Assembly (NCBI GenBank): GCA_005281725.1
Contig: SSBO01000012.1
Coordinates: forward strand, 23,889,035-23,953,034
Reading direction: 5' to 3'
DNA from: Wuchereria bancrofti
Taxonomy: Eukaryota; Nematoda; Chromadorea; Rhabditida; Onchocercidae
DNA length: 64,000 nt
The translations under genes and the position numbers were made by a program. Every line of letters begins with the position of its first letter. The stretch's first letter is position 1. Shown here in pieces: positions 12,871 to 25,400 of the stretch. The notes beneath the pieces were generated by a model. That model was not told where the DNA came from. It did not search any database and was given only the letters and a program-made list of their open reading frames with translations.

Positions 12871-13639
12871 GCAACTTATTAATTTATAAAACTAACAATT
12901 GTGTAAATATATTAATTGTTATTCTTAAGCAAACATTTTTTTTTTTTATGTAATATTTAGTTTTTTTTTCTTTATTTTTTCTTAAATTAATAAATTGTAG
13001 TGCATGAAAGTTGCAGTAAATAAAAAAAAAAAAAGTTGATTGAATATCAAATATAGTAAACAGCTAAAAACAATAATTTGTAGCTCATTTTATAGCATTT
13101 AATTGTATGAAATGAAGTCAAAAGCCAAAAAAGACTTAAATCTTTCTAAAAATTTCAAATCTTTCTGTTAAATCTCTCAAATTTTTCTATTTAAGAAAAA
13201 AATTATAAATTCTTCATTCATTTCTTTCTTTTCCATTCTTTAATGATTCTTTCAGCTGTTAATTTACTCTTTATCTTTTGCAAACAAATAAATATTTTAT
13301 TCCATTTTTTTTCTCTGATTCTATTTGATTCATTTTCCAGGATTAATTTTGTAAAATTTGCTATACCATATGAATTTTTTTCTTCTTTTTCAAATCATAA
13401 CTTATAATATTTTAAATTTAACAAAATTTATTTTTAAGTTCCAATTGATATTTTACTTTGGGAATGTATTCATTTCATTTTTTCATAGTAGCAATAATAT
13501 TGTTATTAATATTAGTAATAATATTGTTACTAATTGTTTCAATTTTATAATGTCACATTTAATGATGTAACAAAACAATTGACTGTGTGTTGGAGACAAA
13601 TGACAAAAAAGTAATGAAATGAACGAAGCAGAAATGAAA

Positions 13640-13760
13640 AATGATAGATGGGTAGATAGTTAGATGAATTAATGGGTAAATGGGTGAATGAATTGATGGG
13701 TAAATGTGATAGATGGGTAGATGAATTGATTGGTAGATGAGTGCATAAGTGGATAAATGA
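13640..13760. repeat. degenerate GATG/GGTA minisatellite
   Basis: Variants of atgggtagatgaattgat are repeated several times, with GGTA, GATG and AATG cores. It is simple-repeat derived and has no ORF of interest. Confidence 0.65.
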
Positions 13761-14003
13761 TGATATGACAGTTTCGCCAGGTATATTAATAGTTCTTTAA
13801 AATTTTTAGCGTCATTAGATGAAACAAGATTTCAATGTCGTTGTAATAATCATTTGATATAGTCCTTGAAGAATGCAATACGGCGACAGATTGTTGTGCT
13901 CAATGTAACACTAAACTGTGACATCTTTTTGACTTATTTAAGCTTTTTTAACTAAATTATTAGTATTTATGAAAAAAGTTTGATAATATAAACATTTGAT
14001 TAT

Positions 14004-14036
<33 letters not shown>

Positions 14037-14456
14037 TCTCTAATATAGATTGTTTTTAGAATAAAATGAATTATTGTTGTTGATTGATCAATTTGATATT
14101 TATATTTTAGGTTAATCTATTCATTAATTTATATAAAATATGGTTTGATTTATGAAATTTTTACGTGAAATTTTATTTATTTTATATTATCTATTTATTA
14201 TATGTGCTATTAATTATCATTATTATTTACAATTAAAATGAATTAATTTATTCATATTAGCATTTTATTATGGGAAGTTAAAATCCGGTTTTAAGTGAGA
14301 AGGAAGGGTGCAGCTAATCTTTGGTCTTCTTATCTGTTCTTTGCAATCATCGAAACTATTAAATTAACCGGTTAGTTCATCATTATCAATTCTCCGATCA
14401 GTGCAGTATTTCATCTTTTAATGAAAGCTAATCAATAATTTTAGTTTCCTTATTGT

Positions 14457-14491
14457 GAGAGAGAGAGAGGGAGGGAGGGAGAGAGAGAGAC
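14457..14491. repeat. GA microsatellite
   Basis: A purine (gagaga/gggag) tract about 35 bp long in the intergenic region upstream of the beta-lactamase-like gene. Confidence 0.8.
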
Positions 14492-15560
14492 ATTTCTCAT
14501 TTTCATTTTACAGCTTTGTTTTTTTGTTTTGCTCATAAATTTATTAAGGAATCAATTTTTTATTGATCATTTAGTGAAAATGTTGTTTACCCTTCGTATT
14601 TTTACAAAAATTTCTTTCAATAACTTTTTTTAAAAGTTTCACTTTGATTCCTCAATTTTCTTCCTTTCAACAACATTTTATTAATTTTGAAAAGAATGCA
14701 ACATCAAATATTCTTTTTCCTAATCTTTTTACAATTTTACATTCAGCAACAATTTCCACTGTTAAAAAATGACTAATTAATAATTTCAATACGATTAATT
14801 AATAATTTCATTATTTAACTAATCACTTTTAATTATTTGAAGTTATCAGTATTTGTTATCGTTTTTATTTTTATTTTTTTTTTTCGCCATAATCATCAAT
14901 ACAATATTTGTGATATATTAAATGACAAAGAATTATTCATAGTCCGATCGTTGTTAATTAGTAAAATTATTTATAAAATCAAATAATTCATGAATAATTT
15001 TTCAATTTTCCTCCTGAAATTGGGAAGGAAAGTGAGACGAAAATGAATGAATAAATGAGTGGAAATTATTATCAGTGTTATTGATTAGATATGATTAGAT
15101 AAAAGTAATACTTATGCAAAAGATTGATTAATTTATTGATCTACTGAATGTTGAACAATTTAAAATTTTCCTGTTTACTTTATTTCATATAATTCTTTCT
15201 TTTTTTTTTCTTTTATTTTTAGTGCATCATAAATAATTTAGCCATAATCAAAATATGAATTCATTTTGTTCCATAAAGCTAATTGACAATTTTTCCTTCT
15301 TTTTTTATCTTATCATTTTTATTTACAGTAATGTTTGTGAGTATATCAAATATTTGTTTGTTATTTTTTTTTTTCTTATCAATGTTCGATTATTATCATC
15401 AAATGTTGAACATTCTTGATTAACGATTGATTAATAAATAAATAAATGAATGTACTGTTGAATGGATCGTTCTTTCTTTATAAAAGATGAAAAAAATAAA
15501 ATAAAATAACTTGTTTTAATTTTTATTCAACAAAAAAAAAAAAGTTTATTCTCAATTCGA

Positions 15561-18500
15561 ATGGGTGTTCGACGAGCAGCAATAGCAGTTGTGATAGGTT
15601 TAATTATTGGACTTTTCAAGACACTACGAAATGAATGCAAATCAAATGGAAAAGTGCAAGAAAATTTTCAACAAATTAGAGATGTTTTTGAGTAATTTTT
15701 TTTTTTCTTTTTAAATTGTAAATTAAAAAAATGCTACATATATTTCTAGAAATATATGTAGTAAAATGAATTTCTCTTTCAATTTGACAAATACATATTT
15801 TGATTGATCAGTGAAAAATGGCCAGCAAAAATTGAGGAGAATAAATTGATGAAAAAAATTTTTTGATAAATTGATATGATTTATGCAAACATTAGAAATT
15901 ATATATATTAGCTAAATGTTAGCACTTTTTTTTTTCAAGATTTAATTAATTTTTATTGATGACAATTTAAATAAATAGTAATAAATTATTTTATTTGCAG
16001 TGAAATTTTATCACGAGAAAAAGAAGGATTAGCATTTGCTGCTTATAAAAATGATGAACTTATAGTTGATCTTTGGGGTGGTTATGCTGAAAGGTATTAT
16101 TATAGTTCATCTTTTCTTTATTTTATTTTTAAATTTTAACTAATTTTCAAAAATCTCTAGTTATAAATTAATTAAAGAAATAATGAATTATGAAATTTAA
16201 ATATCTCAACAAAAATGACTAATTTAGCTTATAGGGTAAATTATAAAACACTTTGAAAAAGTCAACTCTTTATTTAAAAAAAAAAAAAAAATTCAGTCAA
16301 TAAGTTATTTATAATTGTTAATTAGAATTAATTAGATTTTGTAACATTTTTCTTGCATCGATATGCTAATTACTTTTATTTTTATTTTATACAAAATTTT
16401 TTTAAAAATATGATTAGCATAACATAGAGCTGCATTTCGAGAATGGGATCGTGATACAATGACAGTGGCATTTTCATCATCAAAAGCTGTTGGTGCTTTA
16501 ATTATTGCTATTCTTGTTAGCCGAGGACAATTGCAATACGAGGATAAAGTAAGTTAAACTATTTGTAACTTTTTTTTGTCTTTAATTATAATTTCGTTTT
16601 ACTTGATTTTTTTTTGATTAATTTGTTAAATTTAAATATTTCAGATTGTGAAATATTGGCCTGAATTTGGTGCTCAAAATAAGGAAAATATGACCGTTCA
16701 ATGGATTCTTGAACATAAAGTAAGTAAATTTTTTCGAATTAAATTTTCTAAATATAATAAATTTTTTTTTTCTTTTCGTTCAAGAGGAAATTATAACTAA
16801 TTCTAGGCTGGTTTAATTACATTTGATGATAAATTGACAATAGAACAAGCTCGAGATCATCAATATATATCTCGCATTATTGAAAAGGTTTGTCTATTTA
16901 TTACCTTTATAAAATTAAAATTTACAAATAAATTTCTTCAGAAAAAAAAAAAAATCAACAATTATTACTTCTTTTTATTGTTGTGGTTTATGTTATGTTT
17001 AAAATAGTTTCTCTTTTTTTTGCAGCAGCAGCAGAAAAAAGTTCTTTAAAATTTTTGTTTTATTGTTTTTTCTTTTATCGCTTAAAAATTTCCCTTTATT
17101 ATATTATGTGGTTTTATTATGTATATTTGTAATGAATTTAAATTAAAATTAATAATTCATTTAAAAAAAAAAAAAAAAGAATTTATCAGACGAAACCGAA
17201 GTGGCCTGCAGGTACAGAAGTAGGTTATCATGCATTAACATTTGGTTGGCTATTAGATCAAATTGTTCGACGTGTTGATCCACTAAAACGTGGTATTGGA
17301 CAATTTTATCGTGAAGAAATTCAAAAATATATGGATGGTTTGTTTACTTTAAATGATTTATTAATTCATTTTGATAATAAAAATTTTATTATCAAATTAA
17401 TTTTGTTTATAAATCATACATAAAAATTATTATATTTTTGTCATATCAAATTTAATTTCATATTTCATTTTCTTATTATCAAAAAATAATTTAAAATAAT
17501 ACATTACATTAAATGTTATTAGCAGCACTATTGCAATTAAAAGAAATTAAATTATTAAAAAAAAAAAAGGAGAAAATTTGTTTTGATCATTTTTGATGAA
17601 ATAAATAGAATGAATTAATGGAAAAAGATAAATATTATCTTGAAAAAGAAAAAGAAAAAAATGAGTCAAACTTTTCTTTTCTCTTTCGCTTAAAATAATC
17701 CAATTAATTTCACAATAAAATAGTTAATATTAAGAATAAGAATTTTGTTTTTATTTACTTTTTTAATAGTTTCATAATGTGGTGACTTTTTTTTGTTGTT
17801 GTTGTTGTTGACTATTTCAAATTTTATTGAGTTGGAAAAAAAAAAAGTTAATTTGCAGATAAGGATTTTTATTTGGGTTTACCTCGAGATAAGCATCATC
17901 GAGTAGCTCGAATTGTTCAAGCCACAACATTTGAATTTGTTTATGATATGGTTACAAATCTGCAATATTATCCACTCATATGGAATTGTCTCTTCAGCTT
18001 TTTTCATTGTGACATATATAATGGTGGAAAGTATCCATTATGGCTTAGCTTCTTAAATGTTAGCTTTCAATTGATTGATTGATTGATTGATTAATTGATT
18101 GATTGATTGATTGACTGATTGAGTGATTAATTGTGTTAGCATAATCATACTGATTGCATTAATGAAGATATAATCAATTGACAAACAAATAAATCTATTG
18201 ATAAATAAATAAATAAATCTATTGACCTTCTAAATAAATGTTTAAATTAACTTTGAAAGTTTGATTCTTTTTCTTTCTCTCCGCTCTCCCTCTCCCTCTA
18301 TTATAATATTTCGACAAATATGCAATCTATTTTAGGATGAGATGCCATATAATAATCCAGCAGTTCGAGAAGTAGAAAATGTTGCAGTATTAGGTATTGG
18401 AACTGCTCGAGGACTTGCAAATGTTGTTTCCACGATTTGGAAGGTAATTACTATTTAAATTTATTACTTAACAAAAGTTACAACATAATTTGACACTTTG

Positions 18501-19545
18501 AATAACTTTAATTGATTTGATGAATAAGTGATAGGAATTTAACAATTGATAATTTTTTATCACCTTGTAAATAAATAATGTTACGAAAATATGATAAGTT
18601 GAAATAGTTTCTTTTCTATTGTAACTTTTATTATTTTCTGATTTAAAAATTTTAGATTGTGCTTAATAGTTTTCAAAAAGATGAGTAAATTAGAAAGAAA
18701 AAAAAAAAAGGATTATTCTTTATTGCATAATTTTTTTTCGAATTAATTTATTTCATACAAAGAAAAAAAATTTTTTTTTTTTTTTATATTTAGAAAAATT
18801 TAATAAGTGAAAAAATATGGAAACGAATAAGTAAACCGATGGAATATGGTCAAGATAGAATAACTTATTTCAATCTTTATCGTGGCCATGGCTTCTTCTA
18901 TAGATCACATCCAATCAGCCGAAACGTTCGTTCGCATATTAAAGACCAAATCAGATATTAGTGTGAAATATCATCATCAACTGATATTCTTTCACAGCAA
19001 AAGAGCGCATGAAATATATGTGACAAAGTATTCATTTGAAGATGACAATTTATAGTTTTGAAAATGACAATTTTTTTTCGACAAAGGTACAAAGAGAAAA
19101 TACACATAAAAGCGTTAAAATTATTAGAAAATCTATTGTGCCCAACAATATTATTTATCATTTCAGTAATATTTTTAATTTTTTTTTGATCGCATATATT
19201 TTTGATTATCAATTAAATTGTAAATTAAATTATCAATTAAAATATATTGTAAAATAGATGTATGATTTGATAATGCATATATTATAGGAATTTCTAATTA
19301 TACATCCTGGTCATGGAAATCAAAATTTGATCATTGATCCGTTCAATAAGGTATGATAAATTTTTAAAGATTGCTAATTTTTACAATTTTTATTTTGAAT
19401 AATTAAATGATTGAAAATAATGAAGTAAATATTATAGGTAGTGGCAGTGATGATTAGAAATGCCATAATGTGGAGACAAAATGCATTGAGTGAAAGTTTT
19501 GATCTAGCAAATGATATTATTAAAATTGCTAATAGAAGTATTTAA
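15561..19545 (+). CDS. LACTB-like serine beta-lactamase-fold protein, 11 exons
   Basis: A protein of about 422 aa of the beta-lactamase/esterase (class C, LACTB-type) fold; nematodes have several such LACT proteins. Exons: 15561-15691, 16001-16093, 16428-16548, 16645-16719, 16807-16887, 17180-17337, 17859-18058, 18336-18443, 18794-18925, 19288-19350, 19438-19545. The N-terminus has one hydrophobic segment (AIAVVIGLIIGLF), suggesting membrane anchoring or organelle targeting. DLWGGYAE precedes the catalytic Ser-x-x-Lys (FSSSK, about residues 91-94). A Tyr lies in PAGTEVGYHALTFGW, and HPGHGN near the C-terminus stands for the His/Lys-x-Gly motif, so all three active-site boxes are present. Substrate is unknown; the family includes peptidases and esterases. 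One junction is unsatisfactory: exon 5 ends in phase 0 but exon 6, whose only acceptor follows a 16-A run, needs phase 2. All other junctions fit. Confidence 0.88.
18072..18135. repeat. GATT tetranucleotide repeat in intron 7
   Basis: A run of tgattgattgattgatt with minor substitutions lies just after the exon 7 donor of the beta-lactamase-like gene. A similar GATT run occurs at 4795-4836 in the cathepsin gene. Confidence 0.85.
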
Positions 19546-19747
19546 GTAATTTAATTTGTATATTATTAGGTGCAAATGATTATTACTTCTGTTATCCGTT
19601 AGACATTCTTCATCTTTTATCATTCTTTTATCAGTGCAAGAAATGTGATGAAAAATTGAAACTATTCAGTGTAAACTAGTGAAAAGTTTAGTAAAATTGC
19701 ATTATGTTAAGTTGTTAAACAAAAACGAAATCTGATAGTTTTTTTTA

Positions 19748-20190
19748 ATGGTTAAAAGTGTTTTCAAAGTATCATATATCAACAAAAACTGGAGCATTTA
19801 ATTTCATGATAACAAATTTAATTCTTAAACTCATTTTTCCTTCTGAATTTTAGAATTTAATTCGCTCTATATGGGATTTTTATGTTGATCTATTAGGTAT
19901 ACTTCTTATATTTCCAATATACTTGAAAATATAAAAAGAATTATTGTACGAATAATTAATATTAAGCTTTTATTCAAATACTATTTGATGTTTGTTAAAT
20001 AACAATATGCCTTATTTGTCTATCATTATTCTTCTTAATGTTTATTGATTTTTGAAAAAGTAAAAAGTTGAACATTTAGTTGGAATAATTCGTCAATTAT
20101 TTAGAACAACAAGCTAAATTACTTAATCGTGATGCTAGGTTGCTTAATTCTTTACAAAATTTGAATATTCATGATGACGATTTCGTCTGA
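19748..20190 (+). CDS. candidate three-exon micro-gene, 49 codons
   Basis: Three short segments join in frame with good splice signals: 19748-19768 (MVKSVFK, donor gtatca), 19854-19896 (after ttctgaattttag, donor gtatac) and 20105-20190 (after tatttag, ending in TGA). The product would be 49 aa, with an aromatic/hydrophobic middle (NLIRSIWDFYVDLLEQQAK) and an acidic end (NIHDDDFV). It starts about 200 bases after the beta-lactamase-like stop on the same strand, so it could be a separate small gene or a downstream cistron. I do not recognise the family. Support comes from consistent phases (0 then 1), an open frame, and an amphipathic, coding-like sequence. There is no homology evidence, and a chance combination is possible. 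Confidence 0.42.
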
Positions 20191-22475
20191 TCATTTTAAC
20201 CAAAAAATCTTCAATAATGGAGATTACTTATTTCAATTACTTTTTTTTTTACAGATTCATGTTTAGTAACTATATTGGTTGATTATATGCGATAAGAATA
20301 AAAAGAGTTGATCAAATATTCAGAATCTTGAAATGTATTACTTGATCGTAGATATCGGAAATTAAATATTCAAAATGTTGACAGGTTAATAAATCCGTAA
20401 AACTTGAAAATAAGTATACTAAAATTCCTGAAATTTGATTATGTTATGTTTAGAATGCATGCACATTTTAATTTGTCTTAAAATTCTAGAATATATCAGT
20501 GGTTAATATTACATTTCAAATTTCTGAATATCAAATTTCGTTAGTTCTTTTTTCATTTCTGGTCATAATTCATAACAATATACAATCATAATACACAAAT
20601 ATGAAGAAGGAAAAAAAGTACAAAACAGGAAATGAATTATTGTTAGGTGTAAATAAAAAGAGAATGATGGTATAATTTCGAACATATAAAATTATTGAAA
20701 ATAAACCTGAAATGTCTCTAGCATCTTTTTATTTCTGTCTTTATTGAAAAATATATAACCGAAATATCAATTTTTTTAAAAATGAAAAATGATCATTAAT
20801 ATAATTGTTTGTTAAATCCTTTCTTGATCAACATGAAAATAAAAGAAATCTGTAAACGATATGGAAATGAAAATGTTAAATACCATTGCTGTGCTTGAGA
20901 TTAATCTTTTCTCAACAATGGAAATGATTCGCTCAAAAAAACAGTCTATAAAAATGATAATCTAACATTATGCACACAATTTTATTGCAAGGCGATCACA
21001 TTTCCCATTTCTACTTTAAAACTTTTATTTATATTCTCCATGAAATTTAATTAAATTAATTTCTACACCCAAGCAATAAAGTAGCATTGCCATCCATAAA
21101 TGTTACCAAAAGTGAATCAACCATTTCTGTCAGGTACGAAATATACAGCAAAGCAGAAGTTAAAGTAGTAGGATTAGAAAATCATTGGATTGCTCAATAA
21201 TGAAGAAGGAGAATTATTCAATTGCCAAATAATCTCATTATGTTATGTTAGGCTTCCTTGATCGATACGACACATACTACTTGGAAAAATTTTGTTTTTT
21301 AAACTTAGAAGAAACTTCTACGTTGTTTCCTGTCCCCAACCTTTTTTTTTTTTTTTTTTGTACTTATCTATAATATACGTCTAATTTCTATCACAAAAGA
21401 TATTATTTAGATACTTCTACTAAAGACCAGACATCCAAATCTCGATTTCTTGCACAAAGTATGAATACTATGACTGTCATAGAATTGTTCCATCACTCAA
21501 TGCATATGTGTGCAAGATCTGACTTCGGATATAACCAAATATCAATTTTTCTAAAAAAACCGATAATAATAACACAGGCTAGATTTTAAATCCTGCAAAT
21601 AAATACAAAAATCTATTTGATATCAATTAAAACATTATTCGGAATTACATGAATCTAAAAATGAAAGTACTTCCTGGGCAGCATAATTAGCTTAATTTTT
21701 AACTTGAAATTTCAATAAAGAAAGAGCAAAGAAAGATATTTAAGAATCGAAATTCGCCAATACAATAAAAAAAAAAAAATTGGAACAGGCCTAGAAGTAA
21801 AATTTGTAATCAGAAAGAAATTTGAAGATGTGGAAATGGACAAAACAAAGATAGATCATTTACAATGGAAACTGTTATGGAACGATTTATACGAAATGGC
21901 CACACAAATTTACTAAAACCCATAAACTGTTTACGGTAAATTTTAAAGTGGTGCTTTAAAGTGTGATAAAAACTAGTAGCTGCACTACCAATAACTCACA
22001 TATACAACTGGAAAGTAGACGTATAATAAGTGAATAAATAATCCAGAGACAAACGATTCAGTAATACTGCGCCACAATGGGGTAAGAGTTGACATGCAAA
22101 CTACTATAAAAGAATCACAAATGTTCAAACTATTTAAATATCAACATATATAAATATCATTACATAGACATAATAAATAAAAAGGACAAACAAATGAACC
22201 TATCATAGTTAGACTAGTATATCAAAAATAACAATTTGCAAATAACTTTCATAATTTTCCTGTAATAAATAAAACACAAAAGTTCTAGTCAAAAATTTAT
22301 AAAAAAAATTTTTTATAGAAGCTTTAATTTTTATATAAATTTTACTGCTTTTTACACTCCCAAAAATAATAGATATAACTAAAAAAAGACTTAAAACATA
22401 TTCTATTACCTACTACCTTACTTCAGCAGAAGGAAAAAATGAATCAGTATTGCTCTTCCAAGGTGGAATGAATCA
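20191..22475. other. intergenic region between the micro-gene and UBXN7, no gene recognised
   Basis: AT-rich sequence with few long homopolymers apart from a poly-T at about 21338-21358 and a poly-A at about 21768-21779. It holds the 3' end of the convergent UBXN7 gene. I found no ORF, tRNA or repeat array that I can support. Confidence 0.5.
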
Positions 22476-25400
22476 TCATTGTCTCTCCACATGAATAAGC
22501 TCTCTTTTGCTAAAGTTGAGCTCTCGAAGTGTACGATAGTGATCTTGATCGGTGTATATTCGTTTTGGATAATCGAGGACAAGCTGATGATCTGTTGGAT
22601 AAAACCCAAGACCAGCAATAAGTACAAATATGGCCTGCAACAAAAACCTAACTGTACTTCCTTGTGACAGTAACTGCAGACAAAAATCGTTGTACTCACA
22701 ATTTAAAAAGATTAAGTCAAAATAATCAATATAAGTGAGTAATAGATAAAACACCAGCTGTTGCTATTGTAGGTTTATTATCGAAATATATTTATCGACA
22801 GCATGAGCACAAGGGAAATGTGATAAAACTGGCAAAAATGAAAAAACATAAAAATTTCGGATTTTACCTTCAGAGTAGTTGTGTCTTCTACTTCCACCAT
22901 CTGACGATTGCCGTCTGGTAGGCGTAGAGATAGCACAAGACGGCACCCACGACCATCTGGCTCACCGACACATTTCATCCATTCATCTCGATCAATTGTT
23001 GTTAGTTTGCTACCACTATCTATTATGCCATCAATATCTGATCGATCATTACCTGAAAAATTACCCAATTTAAGAAGCATTTTAGGAACAGACAGTAAAA
23101 AACAGCTCTATCAGTTGCAAAAACGATGCTACATTGTAGACTTCTAATAATTATTTTGAAATGAAAATTACAACTTTTAAGAGTGGAGATAACGACGGCA
23201 TTCATAAGTTAGTTATATTACCACAGACATTGGCTGGGAACATCTGAAGCTCTCAATAACAAAAGCAGCATACCTTCACGAGGTTTTTTTGAATTACTAC
23301 AGTCATCATCCATCATTTCGTCTTGCTGTGAAAAGTGAACACGCTTTCGATTTGGGGATAAGTTCTGTACCTGTCAGGAAGTGGTCAAATAAAAAGGTAA
23401 CAACACCGGGAAGATGCTATCATATATTAGAAATTTAGTCCAAAGATATCTCCAAATAAAGAAATAGTTTAAAAAAAAAAAATCATAAACCTTTCTTTTC
23501 TCATCTCATTTTTAAAGCTTAATTATATCAAATGAAAAAAAATTATATGCAGCAAAATTACATCCGTATATTGATTACGCTCACAATCTTCCTTCGACAT
23601 TAACCGTCCAAAATTACTTGATGTAGGTGTAAGTGTAAGTTGTTTGTCTCTCGCAGCAAAATCTGGACAAGCATCCAAAAATGTTGTAACTGAAGGTAAA
23701 GATATATACGGTTTTTTTCGTATGCTTTCAGTTTCCAGCTGAAGACTAATCTATTCATCCTAATAACAATCAAATATTATAATGATTGAGCTGACAGAAT
23801 AAATCTTGAAACGCAAAATAAAATCTACGAAATCGTACTTACTTTGATCACAGAAAGACATAGTGTCTTTGGCACCGACCGTAATTAACTGTTCTCCTGT
23901 ACGCGGATCAACTATGAAAACAGCTGGATAAGTATAAATCCGATAATAATTACTCACTCTATTCCCATCAGCTGAATCTTTATGCACCTAAAACACTTAA
24001 ATTTTCCTACATGGTACAATATTTTGCATTTATATATTCTTTTCAATGGTATTTCCAATGATATAACTAATATTTAAAAACTAAGGTTTATTCACCTGCC
24101 AAAAGACAAAATTTGACCGTAGAAGTTCTTTTACGGATAAATTGGACCATACATCACGATTAAGGGTTTGACAAGCAAATTCCAGATCATCCTGTATATT
24201 AACAAGTAGCCATTGTTCACGTAACTGAGCTTCAGCCCGGACCTGTAACATTTATGAGCCAAGCAATATTAAATGGAATTCAATGAACGTTATCATTGCT
24301 TGTGAGATCCAGTTACTGCTTTAAAATTTTTTCTTTCCCACTGCAATAAACCGGAAATCATGGGATCAATTGCTAATGTGGTGAGCTTCCGCCCATAAGG
24401 AGGGCAAACTGTTTCATATCAAAATGTCTGGATGTAATATTTTGATATCAGTTCAGATAATTACTGAATGATGTTTGGATTATTCAAAAGCAAATGTAGT
24501 AGCAAAACTGTAATTGATATCGAAATGTTTTGATAATTGCACTTCATAAAACGAAAATATCAACATTAATTTTATGAATAATTTGAAATGAGAAGTAACT
24601 AACAGCATCCCAGTCACCATTGAACATAATATCTATCGGAGGACGAAAGAGATTTTGAAGAGTTACACGCTTAGCAACGGTCGGATCCGATGTGCTGTGC
24701 CTATTTTGTAACATAGCCATTCTTTCTCCTGAAACTTAACATTTTAAAATATGTCAAAATTTACTTGCTGTAGTAAATAATAATTGTAACAGTGTTTGAG
24801 GAAAAACTGGATACTCTGTAGTCGAAATAAGTAACCTGAAAAGAATGCACAACGCTCGACCGTCCAAACAACTGACAACCCTCATGCTAAGATTTAAGTA
24901 CCTGAAGTGAACAAAAAAAAAAAAAATTACCCGCTTCAGCACGAAAATCACGACCGGTATCAAATACTGAAGCACCATGTCTCCCATTTTGTCGACCTGA
25001 AACTAACAGGTGTTTCTTGTGAAGTTAGCAGTTCTTACTAGAAAAAATATATGTGAAAAAATTTACGAGAAGTTACCATTATTAGGAGAGTCAGATCAAG
25101 AATTAGTATCTTCATACAAACTACGATATTACAGTTTCGAAAAACAATACATGAAACAACTATCATCACAATACAAGGTTCCGCAGAACAAGTAAAGTGT
25201 AACTCACTGTATTGCTGCGCAAATGTCTGCTCAATAATAGCTCCACGTATAGGCGCTATTGGCTCGCGTACATCACTGTTAGCTATTGTTGACCTGAAGT
25301 GTTTTCTACAAAGTATTTTCTTTGTGTCTCAAGGTTACCATGTCATTAGAATCCATACAAACTTTTAATTCCTGAAGAGACAAACAAGCAAATTAATTAT

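Larger units (their letters stand above)
11813..15560. other. divergent intergenic region, low complexity
   Basis: This separates the divergently transcribed NHE and beta-lactamase-like genes and should contain both promoters. It contains AAT-type triplets (12300-12410), a degenerate tatatacttaattatta array (12690-12870), a degenerate GATG/GGTA array (13640-13760), an AAT/ATT palindrome (about 14006-14036) and a GA tract (14457-14491). Two weak exon-like patches are listed under findings. No complete gene was found. Confidence 0.5.

Noticed and set aside
24754..24987. Minus-strand 77-codon ORF with CLDGRALC
   Set aside because: Phase and the UBXN7 alignment show exon 4 (24996-24931) joins directly to exon 5 (24728-24604); most of this ORF is intron in the wrong frame.
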